From NCBI GenBank assembly GCA_963848205.1, contig CAWKCV010000001.1, positions 124,001 to 188,000 on the forward strand: a DNA stretch of 64,000 nt. Direction: 5' to 3'. The stretch is from BOG-908 sp963848205 (GTDB lineage Bacteria; Pseudomonadota; Alphaproteobacteria; Acetobacterales; Acetobacteraceae). Both the position numbers and the translations under genes were made by a program. The stretch's first letter is position 1. Each line of letters opens with the position of its first letter. Under the pieces are notes generated by a model. The model ran no database searches. It saw nothing but the letters and a program-made list of their open reading frames with translations, and was not told the DNA's origin. Shown here piece by piece: positions 24,367 through 32,746 of the stretch.

Positions 24367-26029
24367 CCCCAAACAGCCGCGCCACCAACCCCCGCTTGTC
24401 ATCGAACTCCGGCTGCAACTCCGGTGGCAGAACGGGCCGCAGCGGCGGCGGCGGCATCGTCTCCGGCATTGCCGAGAACGGCCTGTCCGCATTGCTCGTC
24501 AGCCCGCGCGTGCTCGGCAGCATGCGCGGCAATACCTCGATCAGCTCGGCGGAAGGCGGCAACGGCTCGTAGCGGTTGCGCGCCATCGGCGCCTGCGGCC
24601 GCGATGGCTCTGGCGGGTCCGCGAAACCGAGCTCCACGTACGGCTTCTGGTCGCCGTCGTGATCCACGTCATCCACGGCCTCGATCTGCGCCGGCGCGTC
24701 TAGCCCAGCAGAGTCCGTCAAATCGTCATCGAGATCGGGCGCCGGCATGTTGGCCGGCCGGGAAGGTGCGGCGAACTTGCCGAACGGCGCCGGCGGGTTT
24801 TGCCCTTCGCCCGGGCGTCCGCGGCCGGCGGTCTTGCCAGGCGGCGTGAATGGCAGGCCGCCGAGCCCGGATTGGGCGAACTGCGGTGGCGCTGCTTCGG
24901 GCGGCGGCATGGCCGGGCCAGGCGGCAGGCTGCCGGGCATCAGGCCCGACGTCGCCTGGTGGTCGGGCATCGGCGAGTCCACCGCCGCATAAATCGGCGT
25001 GTAGGACGAGTGGGAGGCTGCGGGAGCCGACGCGGCTTGCTGACTGCCCTGTCCGAGAGAGAGCGGCGTCGCGTTCCGGCTTTCCGCCAACGCGCGTTCG
25101 GCTTCCTCGAGCGCCAATTGGCCAGCGCGCGATCCGGGCGAGATGTCCAGCGCCGCGCGCAACATCGGGATCGCCTGCGCGGGGTCGGATTCCGCCATCG
25201 CCATCGCCCGATGCAGCCGCTCGTTCCACTCGAACCGCATATAGCGCCGGCAATATTGCTCGAAGGTGAACGTGCCCTCGTCGAGCACCGGATAGCGATG
25301 GTCCGGCATCGGCGCGGCCATGCCGAAATGCCGCAGCACACCCGGGTGGATCGGCATGGCACCGGGCAGGAACGGCGCCTCGAGCAGCGCTTCGGCCCGC
25401 AGCCCGTCCACCCCCATGCGGCGGAAGGTTTGAGCGGCGACGTAGCGGAACAGCGGCAGGCGAAGCCGCTCGGTGCTGGCGAACAGGTTCTGGCTGCGGA
25501 ATTCGCTTTCCACATAGCTTGCCATGTCGAAGCCGGACTGCGCGTCGAGCGCTGCCAACCGCGATAGCGTCGAGGTCAGTTTCTCGTCGAGCTGGGCTGC
25601 ATAGCCGATGTCGAGCGCCAGGTAGCGCTCCACCGCCTCATGCTCGTCGACACCCTGCGCAATCATCGAATCGAGGAAGCTGTCGCCGAAATCTGCCGGA
25701 TAGGGGCCATCCTTCAGCGCCTCGCTGCCGCGGTTCTGTGGATGCGGGCGCCCGGCGAACGGCCACAGGAACGGTGCGCGCACTACGGGCACGGAGAGGC
25801 ATTCGGCGCTGGTGGGGATCAGATGGTCCGGGATCGTCTCGCCGGATTCGGTGAGGTCGGTGACGACGATGTCGGCGGCTGCGATCACACGATGCGCGGC
25901 TTCGCGGCCCATCGCCTCGGCGCCGATGAAGAACACGTCCTCGTCGCGATCGGCGGCGATATCCAGACGATAGGCTTTCGCCAGGGCCCTCGCCTGGATA
26001 CCGCCGGCGAAGACTACGCGTCTGGTCAT
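24356..26029 (-). CDS. WcbI-like protein with proline-rich C-terminal tail
   Basis: The N-terminal ~270 residues resemble the WcbI-type polysaccharide-biosynthesis fold: a strand and turn VVFAGGIQARALAKAYRL, the block VVRAPFLWPFAGRPHPQNR and a late segment LRLPLFRYVAAQTFRRMGVD. WcbI proteins are suggested to act in capsule or polysaccharide modification, but the activity is not established. Residues about 330-540 form a Pro/Ala/Asp-rich stretch that should be disordered; the last residues (GLVARLFGGSR) look conserved-like. The ATG at 26029 is preceded by an AAGAGGGG sequence, which supports this start over an upstream in-frame codon. The stop codon lies in a repeat. It is divergent from hldE. 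Confidence 0.5.
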   Translation of the reverse strand: MTRRVVFAGGIQARALAKAYRLDIAADRDEDVFFIGAEAMGREAAHRVIAAADIVVTDLTESGETIPDHLIPTSAECLSVPVVRAPFLWPFAGRPHPQNRGSEALKDGPYPADFGDSFLDSMIAQGVDEHEAVERYLALDIGYAAQLDEKLTSTLSRLAALDAQSGFDMASYVESEFRSQNLFASTERLRLPLFRYVAAQTFRRMGVDGLRAEALLEAPFLPGAMPIHPGVLRHFGMAAPMPDHRYPVLDEGTFTFEQYCRRYMRFEWNERLHRAMAMAESDPAQAIPMLRAALDISPGSRAGQLALEEAERALAESRNATPLSLGQGSQQAASAPAASHSSYTPIYAAVDSPMPDHQATSGLMPGSLPPGPAMPPPEAAPPQFAQSGLGGLPFTPPGKTAGRGRPGEGQNPPAPFGKFAAPSRPANMPAPDLDDDLTDSAGLDAPAQIEAVDDVDHDGDQKPYVELGFADPPEPSRPQAPMARNRYEPLPPSAELIEVLPRMLPSTRGLTSNADRPFSAMPETMPPPPLRPVLPPELQPEFDDKRGLVARLFGGSR

Positions 26030-26096
26030 GCCGCCCCTCTTGAACCTGTTCAATCTTTTGCAGCTTTGCCCGGGACAAATCAACGCTTAGGGTAGG

Positions 26097-26232
26097 AAGA
26101 ATGCAGTCCTTTTTTGGAAAAAAGGACCAAAAAACTTTTATCTGTTCGCTTATGCAACACTTTGAGACGCCGGCATACCCGGAAGCAAAAGTTTTTTGAT
26201 CCGTTTTTTCACAAAACGACTGCTTTCTTTCT
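26097..26232. repeat. Interspersed boundary element, copy 8 (between divergent genes)
   Basis: Left arm about 26103-26141 (GTCCTTTTTTG, AAAAAAGGAC, CAAAAAACTTTT) and right arm about 26184-26231 (GCAAAAGTTTTTTGATCC...). It occupies most of the 214-bp gap between the divergent starts of the WcbI-like gene and hldE. No other gene is present in that gap. Confidence 0.85.
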
Positions 26233-26243
26233 CGAGGATGTTT

Positions 26244-27704
26244 ATGGATTTCAGTCACCTAACCGTGCTCTGCGCCGGCGACGTGATGCTGGACCGCTTC
26301 GTGCACGGCGATATCGACCGCATCTCCCCCGAAGCTCCAGTGCCCGTGCTGCGCCTGCGAGACACACGCGAAATGCCCGGCGGCGCCGGTAACGTCGCCA
26401 GCAACGTCGCCTCGCTCGGCGGGCGAGCGATCCTGGTGGGCCTGGTCGGCGAGGATGAGTCGGGTGCACGCCTGCTGCGCAACCTCGCCGCCCGGCCCGG
26501 CATCGAAAATGCGCTGGTGTCCACAACGCGTCGCCCGACCATCTGCAAAACGCGCTTCATCGCCGGCCGCCAGCAGGTTGTGCGGACCGACGAGGAGAGC
26601 GGCGACGCGCTCTTCGACGACGAAGCGGCGGCGCTGATGGCGGCCATCGACCGCCATCTGCCGCGCTGCCAAGCCGTCGTGCTGTCGGATTACGGCAAGT
26701 CCTCCCTCAGCCCCGCCGTGATCGCGCACGCGATCGACGCCGCGCGGCGCGCCGGCGTGCCGGTGTTCGTGGACCCGAAAAGCGATGATTTCGCTACCTA
26801 TCGCGGTGCGACGTGCATTACGCCAAACCTGAAGGAGTTCGCCGCCGCCGCACGCGCTTCCAGCCGCACCGAAGCCGAGATCGCCGCCAGCGCGCGTCCG
26901 CTCCTCAAGCGGTCCGCGGCGCGCGCGATCCTGGTCACCCGCTCCGAACGCGGCATGACGTTGGTGGAGGAGAGCGGCGATGTGACCACCGTGCCGGCCC
27001 GCGCCCGCGAGGTGTTCGACGTTTCCGGCGCCGGCGACACGGTCATCGCGGCCATGGCACTGGGGTTCGCCAGCGGCCGCACGCTCGCACAATCCATGCA
27101 TGTCGCCAACGCGGCCGCCGGCGTCGTCGTCAGCAAACTCGGTACGGCCACGGCCAATATCGCCGAAATCATGCACGAGCTTGCCGCGCAATCGGACGAA
27201 GCAGGCATCGCGTCGGACGGATTGCAGCCGCTGCCGGCGGCACTCGGCATGGTGGCCCTCTGGCGCGAACAGGGCCTGCGCGTCGGCTTCACCAACGGCT
27301 GTTTCGACATCCTCCACCCCGGCCATGTCTCGCTGCTGGCCTTCGCCCGGCGCAGTTGCGACCGTCTGGTGGTCGCGCTGAACACCGACGAGAGCGTGGC
27401 ACGGCTGAAAGGCCCTACGCGGCCGGTCAACACACTGGCCCAGCGTGCCCAGGTGATGGCCGCCATCCGGTTCGTCGATTGCGTCGTCGCGTTCGGCGAG
27501 GACACGCCGCTCGAGGTGATCACCGCACTACAACCCGACGTGCTGGTCAAAGGTGCGGACTACACCGTGGCGCAGGTCGTGGGCGCGGATGTGGTGCTGG
27601 CGGCCGGCGGACAGGTGATTCTGGCCGAACTCGTGGCCGGCCAATCCACCACGGGAATCATCCAGCGCGCGGCATCGCGCCCGCTCGTCACCGGCGACGT
27701 GTAG
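26244..27704 (+). CDS. hldE: Bifunctional heptose kinase/adenylyltransferase
   Basis: HldE phosphorylates D-glycero-D-manno-heptose 7-phosphate and adenylylates the 1-phosphate for lipopolysaccharide core synthesis. Residues about 1-325 form a PfkB-type kinase (opening LCAGDVMLDRFVHGDIDRISPEAPVPV, anion hole SGAGDTVIA). Residues about 340-486 form the cytidylyltransferase-like domain (TNGCFDILHPGHVSLL with the HxGH site). The length of 486 is normal for HldE. GAGG lies 7 bp before the ATG at 26244; another ATG at 26238 is less well spaced. The partner epimerase HldD is encoded at 50166-51140. Confidence 0.96.
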   Translation: MDFSHLTVLCAGDVMLDRFVHGDIDRISPEAPVPVLRLRDTREMPGGAGNVASNVASLGGRAILVGLVGEDESGARLLRNLAARPGIENALVSTTRRPTICKTRFIAGRQQVVRTDEESGDALFDDEAAALMAAIDRHLPRCQAVVLSDYGKSSLSPAVIAHAIDAARRAGVPVFVDPKSDDFATYRGATCITPNLKEFAAAARASSRTEAEIAASARPLLKRSAARAILVTRSERGMTLVEESGDVTTVPARAREVFDVSGAGDTVIAAMALGFASGRTLAQSMHVANAAAGVVVSKLGTATANIAEIMHELAAQSDEAGIASDGLQPLPAALGMVALWREQGLRVGFTNGCFDILHPGHVSLLAFARRSCDRLVVALNTDESVARLKGPTRPVNTLAQRAQVMAAIRFVDCVVAFGEDTPLEVITALQPDVLVKGADYTVAQVVGADVVLAAGGQVILAELVAGQSTTGIIQRAASRPLVTGDV

Positions 27705-27993
27705 GGATCAGCAGCAGCAGCGCCAGCAGGAGAAACACGTCGCCCGCCAGCAGGCGGGCGGCGAGCCAACCGTGGCCCATCGCCCACATAACGCCGCCGC
27801 CGGCCACGCCTGCGACGCTGAGCAGCATCAAGGCCAATCCCCACCACATCGACCGCAACGCCTTCGCCAAACGCCGACGCCGCGCGCTGCGAAAGCGCGC
27901 ACGCAGTTCGGCTGCCGTGGGCCCCCCGCCCTCGGCTGGAGAACCATTCTGCACCGGCTTGGTTAAGGGATCGTGTGGGCCGGTATCGCGCAT
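27688..27993 (-). CDS. Small membrane protein, two helices
   Basis: This is a 101-residue protein of unknown function. The N-terminal 35 residues are polar and the region around residues 32-45 is very basic (ARFRSARRRRLAKALR). Two hydrophobic helices follow at about 48-68 and 75-95. The shape fits a small inner-membrane protein. Its last 17 bp overlap the end of hldE on the other strand. It could also be a chance frame, since no homologue family was recognised. Confidence 0.45.
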   Translation of the reverse strand: MRDTGPHDPLTKPVQNGSPAEGGGPTAAELRARFRSARRRRLAKALRSMWWGLALMLLSVAGVAGGGVMWAMGHGWLAARLLAGDVFLLLALLLLIPTRRR

Positions 27994-28134
27994 GTCTGGC
28001 GGGTCGTCCTCGCATCATCACAGCTTGCGCGCGCCGATTGACACGCCGCGCGGCACTCCGGAACATGGTCATGTTGCCGCAACGCCGCCAGCAATGGCCG
28101 GTGGCGTTCGCCGTTGGAGATCGCTCGGGACACG

Positions 28135-29316
28135 ATGATACCCAAACTGATGCCGACCTACGCGCGTGCCGACGTGGCGTTCGACCACGGTCAGGGCGCC
28201 TGGCTGGTGGCGACTGACGGGCGGCGGTTTCTCGATTTCGGCGCCGGCATTGCTACCAGCTCGCTCGGCCACGCCCACCCGCATCTGGTCGCCGCCATCG
28301 CCGGCCAAGCCGGCCGCGTGATGCATGTGAGCAACCTGTATCGCGTGCCGCAAGCCGAACGCCTGGCCGAACGGCTGGTGGATGCGACGTTCGCCGACAG
28401 CGTGTTCTTCTGCAATTCCGGCGCCGAGGCCAATGAAGGTGCCGTCAAGATGGTCCGACGCGCGATGGCCGCCACCGGGCGCCCCGAGCGCACGCGCATG
28501 ATCTGCTTCAACGGCGCCTTCCACGGCCGCACGCTCGCCATGCTCTCGGCCACCGGCAACGCAAAGTACCTCGACGGCTTCGGCACGCCGGTGGACGGTT
28601 TCGATCACGTGCCCTTCGGCAACATGAATGCGGTGCGCGACGCGATCGGGCCGCATACGGCCGGCATCCTCGTCGAGCCCATCCAGGGCGAAGGCGGCGT
28701 GCGCGTCGCACCCGAACACTTCCTGGCTGATTTGCGCGCTGCCTGCGACGAATGGGGCCTGCTGCTGGTAGCCGACGAGGTGCAATGCGGCATGGGCCGC
28801 ACCGGCACGCTGTTCGCCTACCAGCAGATGGGTGCAGAACCGGATGTGCTCTCGGCCGCCAAGGGCATCGCCGGCGGCTTCCCGATGGGCGCGATCCTGG
28901 CCACCGAAGCGGTTGCCCGCCACCTCACGCCCGGCAGCCACGGCACCACCTTCGGCGGCAATCCGTTGGCCGCGGCGGCTGCCAACGCGGTGCTCGACGT
29001 GGTGCTGGCCCCCGGCTTTCTCGACGGCGTGCACGCAAGCGGCGAGCGGCTCGACAGTGGGCTACATCGCTTGGCTGCCGACCACAGAGCTGTGTTCACC
29101 GGCGTGCGCGGCCTCGGTCTGATGCTCGGGCTCGAATGCGCGCTGCCCAACACCGCCGTGCAGCAAGCCTGCCTTGACCACGGCCTGCTGACGGTCGCCG
29201 CCGGCGAGAACGTGCTCCGCCTGGTGCCCCCGCTCGTGCTCACCGACGGGGATATCGACGCCGCACTCGAGCGCCTCGCGCAAGCCGCCGCCGCAATGGT
29301 GGCGCACGCTTCGTGA
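28135..29316 (+). CDS. argD: Acetylornithine aminotransferase
   Basis: ArgD is a pyridoxal-phosphate enzyme that converts N-acetylglutamate semialdehyde to acetylornithine. The 393-residue protein shows FFCNSGAEANEGAVK, the aromatic FNGAFHGRTLAMLS, the cofactor Asp in LLLVADEVQCGMGRTG, and the Schiff-base Lys in SAAKGIAGGFPMGA. ATG at 28135 (MIPKLMPTYARADVAF) matches the family start; a TTG at 28114 would add seven residues. It overlaps argF by 4 bp (GTGA), which supports an arginine operon. Confidence 0.96.
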   Translation: MIPKLMPTYARADVAFDHGQGAWLVATDGRRFLDFGAGIATSSLGHAHPHLVAAIAGQAGRVMHVSNLYRVPQAERLAERLVDATFADSVFFCNSGAEANEGAVKMVRRAMAATGRPERTRMICFNGAFHGRTLAMLSATGNAKYLDGFGTPVDGFDHVPFGNMNAVRDAIGPHTAGILVEPIQGEGGVRVAPEHFLADLRAACDEWGLLLVADEVQCGMGRTGTLFAYQQMGAEPDVLSAAKGIAGGFPMGAILATEAVARHLTPGSHGTTFGGNPLAAAAANAVLDVVLAPGFLDGVHASGERLDSGLHRLAADHRAVFTGVRGLGLMLGLECALPNTAVQQACLDHGLLTVAAGENVLRLVPPLVLTDGDIDAALERLAQAAAAMVAHAS

Positions 29317-30233
29317 CGGACGGGCCGCGCCACTTCCTCGAACTCGCCGATTTCGACACGCCGACGCTTCGCGCCATCCTGGACCAGGCAGCCGCGCTCA
29401 AGGCCGGTGCGCAGCCGCCCGTCTCCCTGGCCGGCCGTACCCTGGCGCTTCTCTTCGAGCGGCCGAGCACGCGCACGCGCGTGAGCTTCGAGGTTGCCAT
29501 GCGCCAGCTCGGCGGGCACTGCACCATCCTCTCGGACCGCGAGATGCAGCTCGGCCGCGGCGAGACGATCGGCGACACCGCCCGCGTGCTCTCCCGCTAC
29601 GTGGACGCGATCATGCTGCGCACCGACCGGGTGAGCAAACTCGAAGAACTCGCGCGCCATGCCACCGTGCCAGTCATCAACGGCCTGACCGAAGCCAGCC
29701 ACCCCTGCCAGCTCATGGCCGACATCCTCACGTTCGAGGAGCATCGCGGCCCGATCGCCGGCCAGACGATCGCCTGGATCGGCGACGGCAACAACGTGGC
29801 CCGCACCTGGGTGCAGGCCGCCGTGCGCTTCGGCTTCGCGCTCCGCCTCGCCAGCCCGCCCGGCTGCGCAATCCCCGACTACCTCATGGACTGGGCCGTG
29901 CGCGAAGGCGGCAACGTGCAAACCGTGCGCGACCCGTCGCAGGCCGCTTACGGCGCCCGCGCGGTGGTGACGGATTGCTGGGTGAGCATGGCCGATGACC
30001 CGGCGCGCGACATCTCCGCCCTCTCGGCCTATCAGGTCGACGCAGCGCTGATGGGTCAGGCGTTGCCGGACGCGATCTTCATGCACTGCCTGCCGGCGCA
30101 TCGGGGCGAGGAAGTCAGTGCGGAGGTGTTCGATGGCCCCCGCTCGGTGGTGTTCGACGAGGCGGAGAACCGGTTGCACGCGCACAAGGCGATACTGGTT
30201 TGGGCGTTAGCTACGGAAGGCGTTCTTTTTTGA
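29313..30233 (+). CDS. argF: Ornithine carbamoyltransferase
   Basis: ArgF makes citrulline from ornithine and carbamoyl phosphate. The 306-residue enzyme has the carbamoyl-phosphate motif STRTRVSFE, the LQLGRGETIGDTARVLSRY block and the ornithine/catalytic HCLPAHRGEE. The GTG start overlaps the argD stop, so the pair is translationally coupled. The last residues ATEGVLF and the TGA are supplied by a repeat element; family members usually end near the preceding ALA/T residues, so the last few are likely foreign in origin. Confidence 0.95.
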   Translation: MTDGPRHFLELADFDTPTLRAILDQAAALKAGAQPPVSLAGRTLALLFERPSTRTRVSFEVAMRQLGGHCTILSDREMQLGRGETIGDTARVLSRYVDAIMLRTDRVSKLEELARHATVPVINGLTEASHPCQLMADILTFEEHRGPIAGQTIAWIGDGNNVARTWVQAAVRFGFALRLASPPGCAIPDYLMDWAVREGGNVQTVRDPSQAAYGARAVVTDCWVSMADDPARDISALSAYQVDAALMGQALPDAIFMHCLPAHRGEEVSAEVFDGPRSVVFDEAENRLHAHKAILVWALATEGVLF

Positions 30234-30360
30234 ACAAAAGAACCAGACAACTTTCGCTCCTGGAGCTGCCCCGCATGTTCGTCGCTGACTCCGCTTGTGG
30301 CAGATGCGCCGGAGCAAAAGTCTTCTGGTCTTTTGTTTCAAAAAAGAACTTCTTGCCTTG
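30215..30360. repeat. Interspersed boundary element, copy 9 (two arms)
   Basis: Left arm about 30218-30256 (GTTCTTTTTTGAACAAAAGAAC, then CAGACAACTTTCGC) and right arm about 30313-30350 (GCAAAAGTCTTCTGG, GTCT...GAAC). The left arm gives the VLF-stop end of argF; the right arm is followed by TTCTTGCC and the TTG start of ppx. Confidence 0.85.
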
Positions 30361-31827
30361 ACCCGCTCCGCCGTCGTCGACCTCGGCTCCAACTCCGTCC
30401 GCCTCGTCGTCTTCGAGGGTCGCGGCCGCAACCCCGTCGCCATCTTCAACGAAAAAGCCGTCCTCCGCCTCGGCCGCGGCCTCCAGCAAACCGGCCGACT
30501 GCACGAGGAAGGCGTCGAACAGGCGCTCACCGTCATGGCGCGCTACGCCGCCATCGGCCGCGCCATGGGGGCACACCCGTTCGACGTGCTGGCCACCGCC
30601 GCCGTGCGCGACGCCAGCAACGGCCCTGCGTTCGCCGCCGCGTTGCAGGAGCACCTGCCGGAGGTGAATTTCCGCGTGCTCACCGGCGAGCAGGAAGCAC
30701 GCCTCTCAGCCGCCGGCCTGCTGTGCGGCATCCCTGCAGCCGCCGGCATCCTGGCCGATATCGGCGGCGGCTCGATGGAGGTGGTCCACCTGGCCGATGG
30801 CGGCGTCCGCGCCGCGCAAACGCTGAAACTCGGTGTCCTGCGCCTCTCGGACCGCGCCGGCGGCGACGTGGTGCGCGCCCGCGCGATCGCCGAAGAGGAC
30901 CTCGCCCAGATCGGCTGGCTGAGTGATGCCGCCGGCCGCGACCTCTACCTCGTGGGCGGCGCCTGGCGCGCCCTCGCCCGCATCCACATGGAACAGACCG
31001 CCTATCCGCTCGCCATCGTGCACCACTACACGATCGGCCGCGAGGAGGCGCGCGACCTCGCCGGCGTCATCGGTTCGGCGAGCCGGCGTATGCTGGAGCG
31101 CATGCCCGGCATGTCGCGCCGGCGGGTGGACGACATGCCTTTCGCCGCCGTCGTGCTGCGCCGCCTGCTGCGCGCGACGGACGCACGGCGGGTGGTTTTC
31201 TCCGCCAACGGGCTGCGCGAAGGCTGGTTCATGGAACATGTGTGCAGCGCCAAGGCCCGCACGCAGGATCCGGTGCTGGCCACCGCGCGCGACCTGGCGG
31301 GTCGTTATGGCCGCGACGCGGCTCTGCCGGAAGTGCTGATCGGGTGGCTGGCGCCGCTCGTGGACTCTGTGGACCAGCCCACGCAAGTCCTGCACGAAGC
31401 TGCGTGCTGGATGAGCGACATCGGCCACCAGGAACATCCTGAATATCGTGCCGAGCAAGTGTTCATGCGAACACTGCGCCAGACCGGCGTGGCGCTGGAT
31501 CATCACGCGCGCGCGTTCCTCGCAATGACGCTCGCGCTTCGCTACGAGGCCGAGCCTGAAACACCCTATCTTGATACCGCGCGCATGCTGCTGCATCTGA
31601 GCACGTTGCGCCGCGCCGAAATTCTCGGCATGGCGCTGCGGCTGGCCTACACGCTGTGCGGCGGCACGGCGGCTTTGCTGCGTACCACGTCGCTGACGCG
31701 CTCGCCGGAGCGGCTGGTTTTGCGCATGGAGAATGGACAAGGCGTGTTCGCCGGAGAGAGTGTCACGCGACGGCTAGATAGATTGGCACAAGCGCTGGGC
31801 GTCGAAGGACAGATCGAGATGGCCTAA
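30358..31827 (+). CDS. ppx: Exopolyphosphatase/pppGpp phosphohydrolase family
   Basis: The Ppx/GppA family removes phosphates from polyphosphate or from pppGpp. The protein has 489 residues with the ASKHA start AVVDLGSNSVRLVVFEG, a second phosphate motif LADIGGGSMEVV and the C-terminal HD-like helical domain. No ATG is near the conserved N-terminus; TTG at 30358 gives the expected start MTRSAVVDLGSNS and lies at the edge of a repeat element. It may form part of the argDF transcript, though a two-arm element intervenes. Whether it prefers polyP or pppGpp is undecided. Confidence 0.9.
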   Translation: MTRSAVVDLGSNSVRLVVFEGRGRNPVAIFNEKAVLRLGRGLQQTGRLHEEGVEQALTVMARYAAIGRAMGAHPFDVLATAAVRDASNGPAFAAALQEHLPEVNFRVLTGEQEARLSAAGLLCGIPAAAGILADIGGGSMEVVHLADGGVRAAQTLKLGVLRLSDRAGGDVVRARAIAEEDLAQIGWLSDAAGRDLYLVGGAWRALARIHMEQTAYPLAIVHHYTIGREEARDLAGVIGSASRRMLERMPGMSRRRVDDMPFAAVVLRRLLRATDARRVVFSANGLREGWFMEHVCSAKARTQDPVLATARDLAGRYGRDAALPEVLIGWLAPLVDSVDQPTQVLHEAACWMSDIGHQEHPEYRAEQVFMRTLRQTGVALDHHARAFLAMTLALRYEAEPETPYLDTARMLLHLSTLRRAEILGMALRLAYTLCGGTAALLRTTSLTRSPERLVLRMENGQGVFAGESVTRRLDRLAQALGVEGQIEMA

Positions 31828-31871
31828 GTTCGAACCTCTCAGTTTGACAAAACCGCAGGCTGATCGTGCGC

Positions 31872-32660
31872 TTACCCGCGCGCTTCGACGCAAGCCGCGA
31901 AATGTCGTTCCAGAAGCTGATTGACAGCTTCCGGCTCTTCGAGAGCGACCGAGTGCCCTGCCAAAGCCACGACAACGGATTGTCCACCCGAAGCCTGCGC
32001 GATGTTGCGCGCTTCCGCTGCGCCGTAGGCATGGTCCTCTGCCCCCGCGATCGCGAGTATCGGCACGCGGCAATCTCCCAATTCGTCCAGTATGCCTTCA
32101 CGAAAAACCACTGCATGTGCCGCATCCGCAATGCGTGATGGCAAAGCAGCCAGACGCGCCCGCCAATGATCGCGCAATGCGCTACGCTTCGGGTCAGCCA
32201 GGAATGTATCTCCGAACATGATATGCATCAGCATGTCGGTCACCGGCGCAGTTCCATGTTCACGCATGGCCTCCACCAACGGCGCAAACTCGTCCCGCCG
32301 GTGCTCCTCCTCGCCGGAACTGCCGAGCACCGCGACAGAATGCAGCAGATCCGGCCGTCTGACCGCAAGTCGCAAGGCCACGAAGCCGCCCAGCGAATTG
32401 CCGACGAAATGCACGCGCCCGAGGTCGAGCCTTTCGATCAGCGCAACCGCATCCTCGTACAGTGTATCGATGTCGAGCGGGCCTGCCGTTTCGCTCAATC
32501 CCTGTCCGCGGTGATCGTACCTCACAACGCAGTGATTCTTGCCGAAATACGCTGCCTGCCGGTCGAACATCGTCAGGTCGAAAAATAGCGAATGGCTGAA
32601 CACAATCGGTGTGCCTGTGCCGTCGCGAACGACATGCAAATGAGGTGATGAGCGATCCAT
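31872..32660 (-). CDS. Alpha/beta hydrolase
   Basis: This is an alpha/beta hydrolase of 262 residues related to 3-oxoadipate enol-lactonase-type and esterase-type enzymes. It has the oxyanion strand PIVFSHSLFFD, the segment VRYDHRGQGLSE, the nucleophile elbow VGNSLGGFVAL (Ser), Asp in IAGAEDHAYG and a catalytic His in LAGHSVALEEPEAV. It converges with ppx and lies 86 bp from ppdK. No pathway genes for aromatic degradation are adjacent, so the substrate remains open. Confidence 0.85.
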   Translation of the reverse strand: MDRSSPHLHVVRDGTGTPIVFSHSLFFDLTMFDRQAAYFGKNHCVVRYDHRGQGLSETAGPLDIDTLYEDAVALIERLDLGRVHFVGNSLGGFVALRLAVRRPDLLHSVAVLGSSGEEEHRRDEFAPLVEAMREHGTAPVTDMLMHIMFGDTFLADPKRSALRDHWRARLAALPSRIADAAHAVVFREGILDELGDCRVPILAIAGAEDHAYGAAEARNIAQASGGQSVVVALAGHSVALEEPEAVNQLLERHFAACVEARG

Positions 32661-32746
32661 CTGCCCTGTGTGCCTTTCGAAAACGATCGCTCAGCCCTCG
32701 TCACATCGCCGCTGTCCACGGCACGCGCCGATCGTTGAGCCGTGCG

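Noticed and set aside
28818..30185. A 455-codon open frame opposite argD/argF
   Set aside because: It is antisense to two well-identified enzymes, and its translation has low-complexity arginine, alanine and histidine content.
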